DNA from: Polaribacter sejongensis
GTDB lineage: Bacteria > Bacteroidota > Bacteroidia > Flavobacteriales > Flavobacteriaceae
NCBI RefSeq assembly: GCF_038024065.1
Contig: NZ_CP150667.1
Coordinates: 186,001-250,000 of the forward strand
Direction: 5' to 3'
DNA length: 64,000 bases
Each line of letters starts with the position of its first letter. The first letter of the stretch is position 1. Below are positions 17,427-27,563 of this stretch, piece by piece. Position numbers and translations under genes: made by a program. A model generated the notes under the pieces. That model searched no databases. It worked only from the letters and a program-made list of their open reading frames with translations, and was not told the DNA's origin.

Positions 17427-19931
17427 ATGAGTCAAAAGAATATTATTCTTGCTGTAATGATGCTTTTCCTATTAACAATGGAAAGCGCTTTAGGGCAACA
17501 AAAAGAGAATTTAAAACTTTGGTATGATGCTCCTGCAGCAGATTGGAATGAAGCTTTGCCGTTAGGAAATGGACGATTAGGAGCTATGGTTTATGGATTG
17601 CCAGAACATGAGAACATTCAGTTAAATGAAAGTACACTATGGGCTGGAGGACCTCATAGAAATGATAACCCAGCTGCAAAGGAAGTGTTATCAGAAATTA
17701 GAACGTTGTTATTTGATGGTAAATATAAAGAGGCACATAATTTAGCAAATGCCAAAATTATTTCTAAGACTTCTCATGGAATGCCTTATGAAACTGTTGG
17801 TAATTTAAGATTAGACTTTTTAAATCAGGGGAAATATTCTAATTATTATAGAGCTTTAGATATTGAAAACGCTGTAAATAGAACTACTTATACTGCGGAT
17901 GGTGTAAATTATAAAAGAGAAATATTTACGTCGTTTACAGATCAAGTTATTGTAATGCGTTTAACGGCAGATCAAAAAGGTAAATTGAGCTTTACGGCAG
18001 ATATGGACAGACCAAAACCTGCAAAAGTGACCGTATCTACAGAAGGAAACAATGTTTTAAAAATGATTGGTTTCGGAAGCGATAATTTGAATAAAAGATT
18101 AGGGAATGCAGCCCCAATAAAAGGAGAAGTAGAATTTCAATCTAGAGTTAAAATAGTTAATGAAGGAGGGAGTGTTTCATCAGTAAATAACAAGCTAGAA
18201 GTAGCTAGTGCAAATAGCGTAACATTATATATTTCTATTGCAACTAATTTTGTAAACTATAAAGACGTTAGTGCAAATGCGCATCAAAAAGCAATAGATT
18301 ATATTACAAAAGCAGAAAATAAGGAGTACAATCAATTATTAAAAAACCATGCTGCGTTTTATCAAAAATATTTTAATAGAGTTTCATTAAATTTAGGAAA
18401 ATCGATACACGAAGACAAACCAACGGATGTTAGAATTAGAGAATTTAGTTCGGTAACAGATCCTAGTTTAGCGGCTTTATATTTTCAATTTGGAAGATAT
18501 TTATTAATTTCTTCTTCGCAACCAGGAGGACAAGCCGCAAATTTACAAGGAATTTGGAACAAAGATTTAACACCTCCTTGGAAAAGTGCTTACACGGTTA
18601 ATATTAATACGGAAATGAATTATTGGCCAGCAGAGGTAACTAATTTATCTGAAATGCACGATCCTTTAATTGAGCTTGTAAAAGAACTTTCTGTAGCTGG
18701 TAAAGAAACGGCAAAAGTAATGTACGGAGCTGATGGTTGGGTAACGCATCATAACACAGATCTTTGGCGAATTGCAGGCCCTGTAGATGGCGCAACTTGG
18801 GGAATGTGGACAACAGGCGGAACTTGGTTAGCGCAACATTTGTGGGAAAAATACATGTTTAGTGGTGATATTGAATATTTAAAAACGGTGTATCCGGCAA
18901 TGAAAGGAGCTGCGGAGTTTTGTGTCAGTTTTTTAACAGAAGATGCGAATGGATATTTGGTTATTTCGCCAACAATTTCACCAGAACACGCACCAAAAGG
19001 TCGTCCGAAAAGTGTAAATATTGTAGAAAGTGCTGCTATGGATACGCAGTTAGTATTTGATATGTTAACCAAAACAATTGCTGCTGCAAAAGTATTACAT
19101 GTTGATGATGATTTTGTTATTAAAATGGAGTCAACTTTAGAGAAATTAGCACCTTTTAAAATAGGAAAATACAATCAAATTCAAGAATGGATGGAAGATT
19201 TAGATGATCCCGAAGATGATCATCGTCACGTTTCTCATTTATATGGATTATACCCATCTAATTTAATTTCACCTTATCATAATCCTGAATTATTCGAAGC
19301 TTCAAAAAATACATTAATTCAAAGAGGAGATCCATCAACAGGATGGTCTATGAACTGGAAAATTAATTTATGGGCAAGATTATTAGATGGAAATCATGCG
19401 TATAAGTTAATGGGAGATCAAATTAAGTTAGTTGGCCGTCCAGATTCTCCAAAAGGAGGAGGTACGTATGCAAATATGTTAGATGCGCATCCACCATTTC
19501 AAATTGATGGTAACTTCGGATTTACATCTGGATTAACAGAAATGTTGTTACAAAGTCATGATGGCGCTATTCATTTAATTCCTGCTTTGCCAGACGTTTG
19601 GCAAGATGGTAAAGTAAAAGGACTTCGTGCTAGAGGTGGTTTTGAAATAGTAGATTTAGAATGGAAAAATGGAGAAGTTGTAAAAGCTGTAATAAAATCC
19701 ACCATTGGTGGAGAGCTTCGTATTCGTTCTTATAATGAGTTAGCATTAAGCGATAATGCAAGTCTTTCATTAGCAAAAGGTGATAATAAGAATACATTTT
19801 ATCAAGTACCAAAATTGAAAAAAACGATAATTTCAAAATCATCAAATTTAAGTAAGGTAGTTTTAAAAGAATCTTATCTATATACTATTGAAACAATAGC
19901 AGGGCAAGAGGTTGTTTTGATAAATAACTAA
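17427..19931 (+). CDS. GH95 family glycosidase (alpha-L-fucosidase or alpha-L-galactosidase)
   Basis: 834 residues, signal peptide to about residue 24 (LGQ). The start [27 protein letters not shown] is the hallmark of GH95. Expected catalytic positions are present: the [12 protein letters not shown] motif (Asn392, Asn394), ISPEHAP (Glu520, the acid) and QIDGNFG (Asp694). The family works with inversion, with the base activated by the Asn pair. It is known for alpha-1,2-fucosidases and alpha-galactosidases, and the two cannot be separated here. Length is normal for the family. It lies 11 bases after the heparinase lipoprotein gene and 32 before GH3. Confidence 0.94.
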   Translation: MSQKNIILAVMMLFLLTMESALGQQKENLKLWYDAPAADWNEALPLGNGRLGAMVYGLPEHENIQLNESTLWAGGPHRNDNPAAKEVLSEIRTLLFDGKYKEAHNLANAKIISKTSHGMPYETVGNLRLDFLNQGKYSNYYRALDIENAVNRTTYTADGVNYKREIFTSFTDQVIVMRLTADQKGKLSFTADMDRPKPAKVTVSTEGNNVLKMIGFGSDNLNKRLGNAAPIKGEVEFQSRVKIVNEGGSVSSVNNKLEVASANSVTLYISIATNFVNYKDVSANAHQKAIDYITKAENKEYNQLLKNHAAFYQKYFNRVSLNLGKSIHEDKPTDVRIREFSSVTDPSLAALYFQFGRYLLISSSQPGGQAANLQGIWNKDLTPPWKSAYTVNINTEMNYWPAEVTNLSEMHDPLIELVKELSVAGKETAKVMYGADGWVTHHNTDLWRIAGPVDGATWGMWTTGGTWLAQHLWEKYMFSGDIEYLKTVYPAMKGAAEFCVSFLTEDANGYLVISPTISPEHAPKGRPKSVNIVESAAMDTQLVFDMLTKTIAAAKVLHVDDDFVIKMESTLEKLAPFKIGKYNQIQEWMEDLDDPEDDHRHVSHLYGLYPSNLISPYHNPELFEASKNTLIQRGDPSTGWSMNWKINLWARLLDGNHAYKLMGDQIKLVGRPDSPKGGGTYANMLDAHPPFQIDGNFGFTSGLTEMLLQSHDGAIHLIPALPDVWQDGKVKGLRARGGFEIVDLEWKNGEVVKAVIKSTIGGELRIRSYNELALSDNASLSLAKGDNKNTFYQVPKLKKTIISKSSNLSKVVLKESYLYTIETIAGQEVVLINN

Positions 19932-19963
19932 AAATAGGTTTAATTTAATAAAATTTTTTAAGA

Positions 19964-22369
19964 ATGAAAAGTAAAGTATTAGTAGCTATTTTAGTAAGTG
20001 TTTTTCTCTTGTCTTCTTTTAAAGGTGATAAGAAGAGTATTTATTTTAAAGATTGGATTGATTTTAATAAAAATGGTATAAAGGATGTCTACGAAGATCC
20101 GAAAGCCCATATTGACGATAGAGTTTCTAATTTAGTTTCATTAATGAATGTTAATGAAAAAACATGTCAAATGGCTACTTTATATGGTTTTGCACGTGTT
20201 TTAGAAGATGAGTTACCTACACCAGAATGGAAAAATAGAGTTTGGAAAGATGGTATTGCTAATATTGATGAACATTTAAATACAATATGGAATCAAGAAA
20301 AAACGCATACATCTTATTCTTATCCTTACAGCACACATGCAGAGGCTATAAATAAAGTACAGAAATGGTTTATAGAAGAAACACGTTTAGGGATTCCGGT
20401 AGATTTTACAAACGAAGGAGTACATGGTTTGTGTCATAAAAAAGCAACGCCTTTACCAGCACCTATTGGTATTGGTAGTACTTGGAATAAAGAGTTGGTA
20501 CACAAAGCAGGAACTATTGTTGGGAGAGAAGCAAAAGCTTTAGGTTATACCAATGTATATGCACCTATATTAGATGTTGCAAGAGACCAACGTTGGGGAC
20601 GTGTTTTAGAATGTTATGGAGAAGAGCCGTTTCATATTGCAGAAATGGGAAAGCAAATGGTGTTAGGTATTCAGTCTGAAGGTGTGGCTGCAACGTTAAA
20701 ACATTTTGCTGTTTACAGCGTACCAAAAGGAGCAAGAGATGGCGATGCACGTACAGATCCGCATGTAGCACCAAGAGAAATGCATCAACTTCATTTATAT
20801 CCATTTAAACGTGTTATAAAAGAAGCAAAACCAATGGGCGTTATGAGTAGTTATAATGATTATGATGGTGTTCCGGTTACTGCAAGTCCGTATTTTTTAA
20901 CAGAGTTATTAAGAGAAAAATATGGTTTTGATGGCTATGTAGTTTCAGATAGTGAAGCTGTAGAATATGTGTCAGAAAAACATAAAGTAGCAGAAGATTA
21001 TAAAGAAGCGGTTAGGCAAGTTGTAGAAGCTGGCTTAAATGTACGTACAACATTTAGAACTCCAGAATCTTATATAGAACCTTTACGAGAATTGATACAT
21101 GAAGGCAAAATTTCTATGAAAACAATTGATACAAGAGTTTCTGAAGTATTAAAAGTGAAATTTAGGTTAGGTTTATTTGATCAGCCATATGTAGAAAACC
21201 CAAAAGAATCAGATAAATTAGTTCACACAGAAGCCGATGAAGCTTTCTCTAAACAAATAAACAGAGAATCTTTAGTGCTTTTAAAAAATGAAAATAACCT
21301 ACTTCCATTAGATATTAATAATCTTAAAAATATTTTAGTTACAGGGCCTTTAGCAGATCAAGTAAGTTTTACGTATAGTCGTTATGGTCCTGCTAATAAT
21401 CCATCAACATCAGTATTTAAAGGGATTAAAAATTATGCAAAAAACAAAGCGAAAGTAAGCTATGTAAAAGGTTGTGATATTGTAGATCCAGATTGGCCTG
21501 GGAGTGAAATTATTCCAACACCACTTTCAGAGATCGAAGAAAAAAGTATTGCAGAAGCTGTAGCACAAGCCAACAAGTCGGATATTATTATAGCCGTAGT
21601 TGGAGAAGACGAAAAGCGAGTAGGAGAAACTAAATCTAGAACAAGTTTAGGACTTCCTGGTAGACAGTTTCAGTTAGTACAAGCTTTATATGCAACAGGA
21701 AAACCAGTGGTTTTAGTTTTAATAAATGGTCAGCCACTAACAATTAATTGGGAAAATAAATTTTTACCAGCTATTTTAGAAGCTTGGTTTCCGAGTACTG
21801 CGGCAGGAGAAGTTATTGCAGAAACATTATTTGGAGATTACAATCCAGGAGGAAAACTAAGTGTAACATTTCCAAAAGCTGTAGGACAAATTCCTTTAAA
21901 TTTTCCATACAAACCCGGTTCTCAAGCAGGACAACCAGGAGCAGGTCCAAATGGGTATGGCAATACACGAGTTTTAGGTCCATTATATCCTTTTGGATAC
22001 GGATTAAGTTATACTACTTTTAAGTATAGTAATTTAGTGGTTAACCAACAAACAAAGCAATCTCAAAGTAATATTAAAGTGTCTTTTGATGTAAAAAATA
22101 CAGGTAAAGTTGCTGGAGATGAAGTAGTACAGTTGTATTTAAAAGATGAAATAAGTAGCGTTACTACGTATGAATCTCAACTTAGAGGTTTTGATCGTGT
22201 TCATCTTTTACCAGGAGAAACTAAAACGGTTCACTTTGAGTTAAAACCAGAAGATTTAGAAATTTTAGATAAGCACATGAATTGGACTGTAGAGCCAGGA
22301 ACATTTCAAATTCTTGTTGGTAGCTCGTCTGTAGATATCCATTTAAAAGAAAAATTTAATATTTTGTAA
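19964..22369 (+). CDS. GH3 beta-glycosidase (beta-xylosidase/beta-glucosidase type)
   Basis: 801 residues with an N-terminal hydrophobic signal. A short calcium-site-like segment DFNKNGIKDVYEDP lies before the barrel. The N-terminal TIM barrel carries TNEGVHG, LKHFAVY and the nucleophile motif VVSDSE (Asp329). The alpha/beta sandwich includes VVGEDEKRVGETKSRTSLGLPG and LEAWFPSTAAGEVIAETLFGDYNPGGKL. A fibronectin III-like C-terminal domain completes the common three-domain layout. It removes non-reducing beta-linked sugars; given the other enzymes, beta-xylose is a reasonable guess but not shown. Its stop codon directly abuts the next start. Confidence 0.93.
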   Translation: MKSKVLVAILVSVFLLSSFKGDKKSIYFKDWIDFNKNGIKDVYEDPKAHIDDRVSNLVSLMNVNEKTCQMATLYGFARVLEDELPTPEWKNRVWKDGIANIDEHLNTIWNQEKTHTSYSYPYSTHAEAINKVQKWFIEETRLGIPVDFTNEGVHGLCHKKATPLPAPIGIGSTWNKELVHKAGTIVGREAKALGYTNVYAPILDVARDQRWGRVLECYGEEPFHIAEMGKQMVLGIQSEGVAATLKHFAVYSVPKGARDGDARTDPHVAPREMHQLHLYPFKRVIKEAKPMGVMSSYNDYDGVPVTASPYFLTELLREKYGFDGYVVSDSEAVEYVSEKHKVAEDYKEAVRQVVEAGLNVRTTFRTPESYIEPLRELIHEGKISMKTIDTRVSEVLKVKFRLGLFDQPYVENPKESDKLVHTEADEAFSKQINRESLVLLKNENNLLPLDINNLKNILVTGPLADQVSFTYSRYGPANNPSTSVFKGIKNYAKNKAKVSYVKGCDIVDPDWPGSEIIPTPLSEIEEKSIAEAVAQANKSDIIIAVVGEDEKRVGETKSRTSLGLPGRQFQLVQALYATGKPVVLVLINGQPLTINWENKFLPAILEAWFPSTAAGEVIAETLFGDYNPGGKLSVTFPKAVGQIPLNFPYKPGSQAGQPGAGPNGYGNTRVLGPLYPFGYGLSYTTFKYSNLVVNQQTKQSQSNIKVSFDVKNTGKVAGDEVVQLYLKDEISSVTTYESQLRGFDRVHLLPGETKTVHFELKPEDLEILDKHMNWTVEPGTFQILVGSSSVDIHLKEKFNIL

Positions 22370-24037
22370 ATGATAAAATTAAAAACTCATATCGTATTAC
22401 CCTATATAATTGTATTACTTTCTTGTGTTTGTAGTATTCATATAAAAGCACAAGTTAAAAATAATGCTCCGCTCATTTTAGATATGGTACATCATAATCC
22501 TGGTGAAATACCTTATAAATCGGTATATAATGATCCGGCAGTTATAAAGGAAATGGGGTATAATGGTAAGGTTTATTTTCTTTTTGAATCGCCTGCATTA
22601 GCAATAAATTGGGAATCTGTAGATGTTGATATTCTTCCAAAAGGATCAGAAGAACGAAAATGGGTTGATGACAAAGCATTACAAATTAAAAAGATGCATG
22701 CCGCTAGTAAAGCACAAGGTATGGCAATTTATGCTATGTCTGATTTAGTATTGTTTCCAAAGAGATTAATCAAAAAATATAAGATAGAGAGTACATTTGG
22801 CAATCCTAATAATGTACAAACAGAAAAGTTTATCAGAGCTCAAATAAATGAAATGTTTGACCAATTTTCAGATTTAGATGGTTTGGTAGTTCGTATTGGA
22901 GAAACCTATTTACATGATGCACCTTTTCATCAAGGAGCAATAAAAGATAAAAGTAATGCTAAAAAAACGATCATTCCTTTAATGCAAATTTTACGCGAGG
23001 AGATTTGTGTAAAACGTAATAAACAGCTCATTTTTAGAACTTGGAATGCTTTTGATAGAGATATGGAAACATATTTAAAAGTAAATGATGCAATAGAACC
23101 ACATCAAAATTTAATAATTAGTATAAAGCAATGTGAAGGCGATTTTCATAGAGCACGTCCATTTAGTAAATTAATTGGTCAAGGTCGCCATCGTCAAATT
23201 ATAGAAGTACAAGCCGCACGAGAATATGAAGGCAAAGGAGCGTATCCTAATTATATTGCTAATGGAGTAATAGAAGGTTTTGAAGAACATGCTAGAATGC
23301 CAGAAGAAGAAATAAATAGTATAAGTGAGTTTGTAGAGAAAAGACCAGACCTGTATGCTGGTATTTGGACATGGTCTCGCGGTGGTGGATGGGACGGTCC
23401 TTATATTAAGAATGAAATGTGGTGCGATCTAAATGCTTGGGTGATGGCGCAGTGGGGACAAAATACAGAAAAAAGTGAAGCTTTTATTTTTAATAGATAT
23501 GCAACTGAACGGTTACATTTAAAAGGAAAGGATATTATTAAATTTAGAAAGTTGTGTTTGCTATCTGCAGAAGCAGTAATTAGAGGTAGAAATACAACAT
23601 ATAATGATATTAGTGATGTTTGGTGGACTCGAGACCAAGGTATTGGTTGGCCAGCTCCTGCAAAAGATCTTGTAGGTCAAAGTAGAAATTTAGAACAAAA
23701 AGAAGAATCTATTGCAAAATGGAAAGAGATTGTTAAGTTGGCTAAATCTATTCATTGGGATAGTGAAGAGACTAGAAAGCATGCGATAGCTTCTTCTAAA
23801 TATGGGTTGGGTGTCTATAAAATATACAGAGCACTTGTTTATTTGTCAGATGCAGAAGCCAAAGGTGATAAAAAAGGAATTGTAAAATGGATTAAAATTT
23901 ACGATAAATCTTGGGCAGAATATAACAAATTGCCAGAAAAATATAGGTCCGTAGCTACATTGTATACACAAGATTATAATAGACATATTAAAAATAATGC
24001 CGATAAAAAAGTGAACGAATTAAGGCAACATAATTAG
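22370..24037 (+). CDS. Unassigned secreted protein, probable TIM-barrel glycosidase-like
   Basis: 555 residues, signal peptide to about residue 27 (KAQ). I cannot assign a family. Visible motifs are LILDMVHHNPGEIPYKS near the start, DGLVVRIGETYLHDAPF (about 170), LIFRTWNAFDRD (about 220), IIEVQAAREYEGKGAYPN (about 283) and YAGIWTWSRGGGWDGPY (about 330). Acidic and aromatic residues recur at the ends of predicted beta-strands, as in TIM-barrel glycosidases such as GH67- or GH20-like enzymes. It directly abuts GH3 in an operon with GH95 and a lyase-fold lipoprotein, so a role in trimming the same oligosaccharide is likely. An alpha-glucuronidase-like role is only a guess. Confidence 0.6.
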   Translation: MIKLKTHIVLPYIIVLLSCVCSIHIKAQVKNNAPLILDMVHHNPGEIPYKSVYNDPAVIKEMGYNGKVYFLFESPALAINWESVDVDILPKGSEERKWVDDKALQIKKMHAASKAQGMAIYAMSDLVLFPKRLIKKYKIESTFGNPNNVQTEKFIRAQINEMFDQFSDLDGLVVRIGETYLHDAPFHQGAIKDKSNAKKTIIPLMQILREEICVKRNKQLIFRTWNAFDRDMETYLKVNDAIEPHQNLIISIKQCEGDFHRARPFSKLIGQGRHRQIIEVQAAREYEGKGAYPNYIANGVIEGFEEHARMPEEEINSISEFVEKRPDLYAGIWTWSRGGGWDGPYIKNEMWCDLNAWVMAQWGQNTEKSEAFIFNRYATERLHLKGKDIIKFRKLCLLSAEAVIRGRNTTYNDISDVWWTRDQGIGWPAPAKDLVGQSRNLEQKEESIAKWKEIVKLAKSIHWDSEETRKHAIASSKYGLGVYKIYRALVYLSDAEAKGDKKGIVKWIKIYDKSWAEYNKLPEKYRSVATLYTQDYNRHIKNNADKKVNELRQHN

Positions 24038-24131
24038 AAGAAAAAATAACCTTATCTGTATTCCTTGTCACAGTATCATTTACTTAAACTTTAAGTAGTG
24101 TTCAAAAAAGATTAATAGATTAACTTAACTC

Positions 24132-24360
24132 ATGAGAAATTTACAAACGCTCACCTTTATTTGTTTATTAATTTTACAGCTTTTGGTTGTAAATCTGTTT
24201 ATAAACATAAAATTAAAAAATTAGATAATATTGTAAGGGTTTAGCAAGATCGTTTGGTTATTAAAATAGAAATTATTAACGAAAATAAAATGTTGGTTGG
24301 TTTGGAAGTACACCAACTACAATTCTAAAATAGAGTTACAATACCCTGAATCGAAAAAGT
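24132..24360 (+). pseudogene. Remnant of a small lipoprotein gene
   Basis: ATG 24132 opens MRNLQTLTFICLLI, a signal-like start. A one-base shift near 24172 is needed to continue into TAFGCKSVYKHKIKK, which has a lipobox-type Cys. That frame hits a stop (TAG) at about 24242 and another by about 24327. No intact frame remains in the 610-bp gap. The reading as a decayed lipoprotein is inferred from the signal peptide plus lipobox only. The stretch from here to the operator at 24524 holds nothing else I can recognise. Confidence 0.4.
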
Positions 24361-24523
24361 ATCTTTAGTTAAAATATGAAACTGATATACTATACATTTT
24401 AATCAAAATTCTATGGATTTTTTTAAAAGTAAAGATCTAAAAGTAGTATTATAGTTCTAAATAAAAAAAGAGATATCAAAAAACTAGATAGAACATGTAC
24501 TTTGTTTTACCTGGTTTTTTGGT

Positions 24524-24585
24524 TGTTGTTTTATATGAAAAGAACCATGTTTTATAACAAAGTATTTCTACTTTAATTATTTTTA
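24524..24585 (+). promoter_or_regulatory. Candidate operator plus -7 box, copy 6
   Basis: Arms TGTTGTTTTA (24524-24533) and CCATGTTTTA (24545-24554) flank the middle TATGAAAAGAA. The box TATTTTTA (24578-24585) starts 24 bp after the right arm and fits TAnnTTTG except for the last base. The GH43-like gene starts at 24648. Confidence 0.65.
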
Positions 24586-24647
24586 TCACTTAAAGATAAA
24601 TTAATTAAAAAAAATAATCTAAACTAATCAAAAAATAAAGTGTAAGT

Positions 24648-26012
24648 ATGAAATTTAGAAGAGTTTTATTTCTAATTACAGTAATTACTTCAATTAGTAT
24701 TAGTGCTCAAAACCCAGTTTTTACGCACGTTTTTACTGCAGATCCATCGCCACATGTGTGGCCAGATAATCCTAATAAACTTTGGGTGTATACTAGTCAT
24801 GATGAACCAGGTTCTAATAACCATTATGGTATGACAGGTTACCATGCTTTTTCTACAACCGACATGGTTAATTGGAAAGATCATGGGCGTATTTTACATT
24901 TAGAAAATGTAAAATGGGCAGAGAGTCATGCTTGGGCTATGGATGCAGTGTATTATAGAGGTAAATATTATTTAATCTATTGTATGAAAGAAGCTGGAAT
25001 TGGGCTTTTTAGAACCGGAATTGCGCGTAGCGATACTCCTGGAGGACCTTTTACTGATTTAGGATATGTAAAAGGAGTTGAATTTGGTCAAGATCCTGCA
25101 TTGTTTATTGATGATGACGGAACTCCGTATTTGTATTGGGGACACGATCGTAAATGTTTTGCAGCAGAATTAAATGAAGATTTAATGTCTATAAAACCGG
25201 AAACCTATGTGGATTTAACCAAACAATTAACACATGTTTTTGAAGGACCTTGGGTACATAAAAAAGATGAAAAATATTACTTAACATATCCTGGTCTAAC
25301 ACCAAGAAGATGGCCAGAAAAAATGTTTTATGGCGTTGCAGATAATCCTTTAGGGCCTTATGAATATAAAGGTGTTTTTATTGATGATTTTGAAGGACAG
25401 AGTGGTACAAATCATGGAGGGACTGTTACTTTTAAAGGAAAAGATATGATGTTTTATCACAGTGCTTGGTTATCAGGAGGATTAAGTGAAACCAGAAATG
25501 TAATGGCAGATTATTTACATTATGATAAAAATGGAGATATCATTCCTATTATTCCTTCAAAAGAAGGATTGGGAAATGCAAAACGTACAAGAACAACACT
25601 TCATTTAGAAGCAGAAAATGGTTTTGCTGCTGGCGGAGAATTATATAATGTAATTGTTGATACATGGATAAAAGGCTATAGCGGTAAAGGTTATGTAACT
25701 AATTTTGATAATCCTTTTGATCATGTTTATGTGTTGGCACAAGTTGCAAAAAAATCAAAATATCGTTTTAAAGTAAGATATGCTTCGCCAGAAGGAGAAT
25801 CAAATCATGATATTTTAATAAATAGTCATAAGTATAGTGAGTTTACGTTTCCTCAGTCTAAAGAATTTACAACAATAGATTTCGGAATTGTAGAATTAAA
25901 AGCAGGAGATAATTTAGTTCGTATTTTCAAAAAAGATTGGAAACCATCAAAAGGACAATTAGCAATTGATTACATAGAATTAGAGCAATTTTTTGAAGAC
26001 GAAGAAAAATAA
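24648..26012 (+). CDS. GH43-like five-bladed propeller glycosidase with C-terminal CBM35/CBM6-like module
   Basis: 454 residues, signal peptide to about residue 22 (SAQ). The propeller carries the three expected GH43/clan F acids: TADPSPH (Asp32, base), FGQDPALF (Asp149, pKa modulator) and VFEGPWVHK (Glu199, acid). This supports an inverting enzyme on arabinose, xylose or galactose linkages. Residues about 320-450 form a beta-sandwich beginning HLEAENGFAAG and ending AIDYIELE, like CBM35/CBM6 modules. Subfamily and substrate are not clear. It has its own operator/promoter; the following GH30 gene is 109 bp away and may have a weak promoter of its own. Confidence 0.85.
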   Translation: MKFRRVLFLITVITSISISAQNPVFTHVFTADPSPHVWPDNPNKLWVYTSHDEPGSNNHYGMTGYHAFSTTDMVNWKDHGRILHLENVKWAESHAWAMDAVYYRGKYYLIYCMKEAGIGLFRTGIARSDTPGGPFTDLGYVKGVEFGQDPALFIDDDGTPYLYWGHDRKCFAAELNEDLMSIKPETYVDLTKQLTHVFEGPWVHKKDEKYYLTYPGLTPRRWPEKMFYGVADNPLGPYEYKGVFIDDFEGQSGTNHGGTVTFKGKDMMFYHSAWLSGGLSETRNVMADYLHYDKNGDIIPIIPSKEGLGNAKRTRTTLHLEAENGFAAGGELYNVIVDTWIKGYSGKGYVTNFDNPFDHVYVLAQVAKKSKYRFKVRYASPEGESNHDILINSHKYSEFTFPQSKEFTTIDFGIVELKAGDNLVRIFKKDWKPSKGQLAIDYIELEQFFEDEEK

Positions 26013-26042
26013 TATCACAAATTAAATTAGGGTTCTTAAATG

Positions 26043-26104
26043 ATTTTTGGAGAATTAATACAAAGTTAGTTTATAGAAAAATAAAGGAGCATTACTTCTA
26101 ATTG
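26043..26104 (+). promoter_or_regulatory. Weak candidate operator plus -7 box before GH30
   Basis: Only the right arm is convincing: AGTTAGTTTA (26064-26073). A box-like TCTAATTG (26097-26104) follows at the 24-bp spacing. The left arm does not match the other copies, so this may be a decayed site. Confidence 0.25.
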
Positions 26105-26121
26105 AGGTATAAAATTGAAAT

Positions 26122-27540
26122 ATGAAAAGAAATATATTAAGATTAGTAAGTCTCTCATTTGCTATTAGTTTAATGTTAACTAGTTGTAAAAAATCTGACG
26201 ATTATGAATTAGAATTGAACTATGTAATTTTATCTGATGTTACAAAAGTTACTGCACAGCCAGTTAAAAGTAAAGCTGTAATTTTAAAGTCTACAAGAAA
26301 AGAAGATCCTAGTTTTAAGGTTGAATTGGATAGTGTTATTCATTCAAATTTAAGTGGTATTGGTGGTGCTTTTAATGAAATGGGAGGAGAAGCTTTTGTA
26401 AGCTTGTCAGATACAGATCAAAAAGAGTTAGCATATGCACTTTTTAATACTACAAATGGTACTGGTTTATCAAATTGTAGAACAGCTGTAGGGGCTTCAG
26501 ACTTTGGTTTAAGTGCGTATAGTTATAGTGAAACAGCTAATGATTATAAAATGGAACACTTTTCTATAGAAAGAGAATTATCAACTTTAATTCCGTTTTT
26601 ACAAGCAGCATATAAAGAGAATCATCAATTAAAAATGTTTGCCTCTCCATGGAGTCCTCCAGGTTGGATGAAAGAATCTGGTAAAATGGATGGAGGAAAT
26701 AAAGGTGTTGAGAAAAATGTTTTAAAAAATGATCCTAAAATATACGAAGCTTATGCATTATATTTTTCAGAATATATTAAAGCTTATCAGAAAAATGGTA
26801 TCAGTATAAACCGATTAATTATTCAGAATGAAACTGATATGAATCCTAAATATCCTGGTAATGATATGCAACCAGAACAAATGGAAGAATTGGTATCAAA
26901 TTATATACTTCCTCAGTTTAAAGAATCAGATTTTGATACAGAACTTTGGGCAGGAAGCTTTAGAGGAAAACGTAAAGATGCACAAAAATTTATGTCTTTA
27001 GAGGGATCAAAAAATGTAACAGGAGTTGGTTTACAATATTGTCCGCCATCAACAATGCAAGAGTTGTTAGACAAACACCCCAACATAAAAATTATGCATA
27101 CAGAAGGTCGTTGCGAAAACGGCGATAATTCTATGAAACAAGCTAGAAAAAGATTTTCTGAGGTGTCAGATTGGTTAAATTCTGGTAGTGAAAATTACTG
27201 TTATTGGAATATTATATTAAATGAAACGAGTACAAGTGGTTGGGGATGGAAACAAAATAGTCTTATTAATATTAATAGAGAAAAAGGAGAAGTAACCTAT
27301 AATGCAGACTATGCACCAATTTCTTTAATGAGTCAGTTTATTCGTCCAGGAGACCAAAGTATAAAAGTAGTTACACCAAATAAAAAGAAAGCAATAGCTG
27401 TAAAAAATGATAATCGCATAGTAGTTTTTATAGAAAATATGGAGAAAAATATTTCTATAGAAAATATAGAAATAGCAGGTAAAAGTTATACAGTAGAACT
27501 TCCTAAGCAAAGTTTGTGTGCTTTTGTATTTAAAAAATAA
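26122..27540 (+). CDS. GH30 family glycosidase, lipoprotein
   Basis: 472 residues with a lipoprotein signal (SLMLTSC, Cys22). The GH30 fold is supported by LSGIGGAFNEMGGEAF, FASPWSPPGWMK, the acid/base motif IIQNETDM (Glu237), the nucleophile motif MHTEGRCEN (Glu328) and a terminal beta-sandwich. Family activities include beta-glucosylceramidase, beta-xylosidase, beta-fucosidase and glucuronoxylanase; the subfamily cannot be set here. It is followed at 23 bases by an esterase and then a sulfatase, so these three are probably co-transcribed and act on one substituted residue type. A second GH30 lies at 55.7 kb. Confidence 0.9.
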   Translation: MKRNILRLVSLSFAISLMLTSCKKSDDYELELNYVILSDVTKVTAQPVKSKAVILKSTRKEDPSFKVELDSVIHSNLSGIGGAFNEMGGEAFVSLSDTDQKELAYALFNTTNGTGLSNCRTAVGASDFGLSAYSYSETANDYKMEHFSIERELSTLIPFLQAAYKENHQLKMFASPWSPPGWMKESGKMDGGNKGVEKNVLKNDPKIYEAYALYFSEYIKAYQKNGISINRLIIQNETDMNPKYPGNDMQPEQMEELVSNYILPQFKESDFDTELWAGSFRGKRKDAQKFMSLEGSKNVTGVGLQYCPPSTMQELLDKHPNIKIMHTEGRCENGDNSMKQARKRFSEVSDWLNSGSENYCYWNIILNETSTSGWGWKQNSLININREKGEVTYNADYAPISLMSQFIRPGDQSIKVVTPNKKKAIAVKNDNRIVVFIENMEKNISIENIEIAGKSYTVELPKQSLCAFVFKK

Positions 27541-27563
27541 TATTTTTAAAAAAAAAGAAGGTT

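Noticed and set aside
18749..19174. A 141-codon frame on the minus strand within GH95
   Set aside because: It is a shadow of a strongly supported gene, with no domain or leader of its own.
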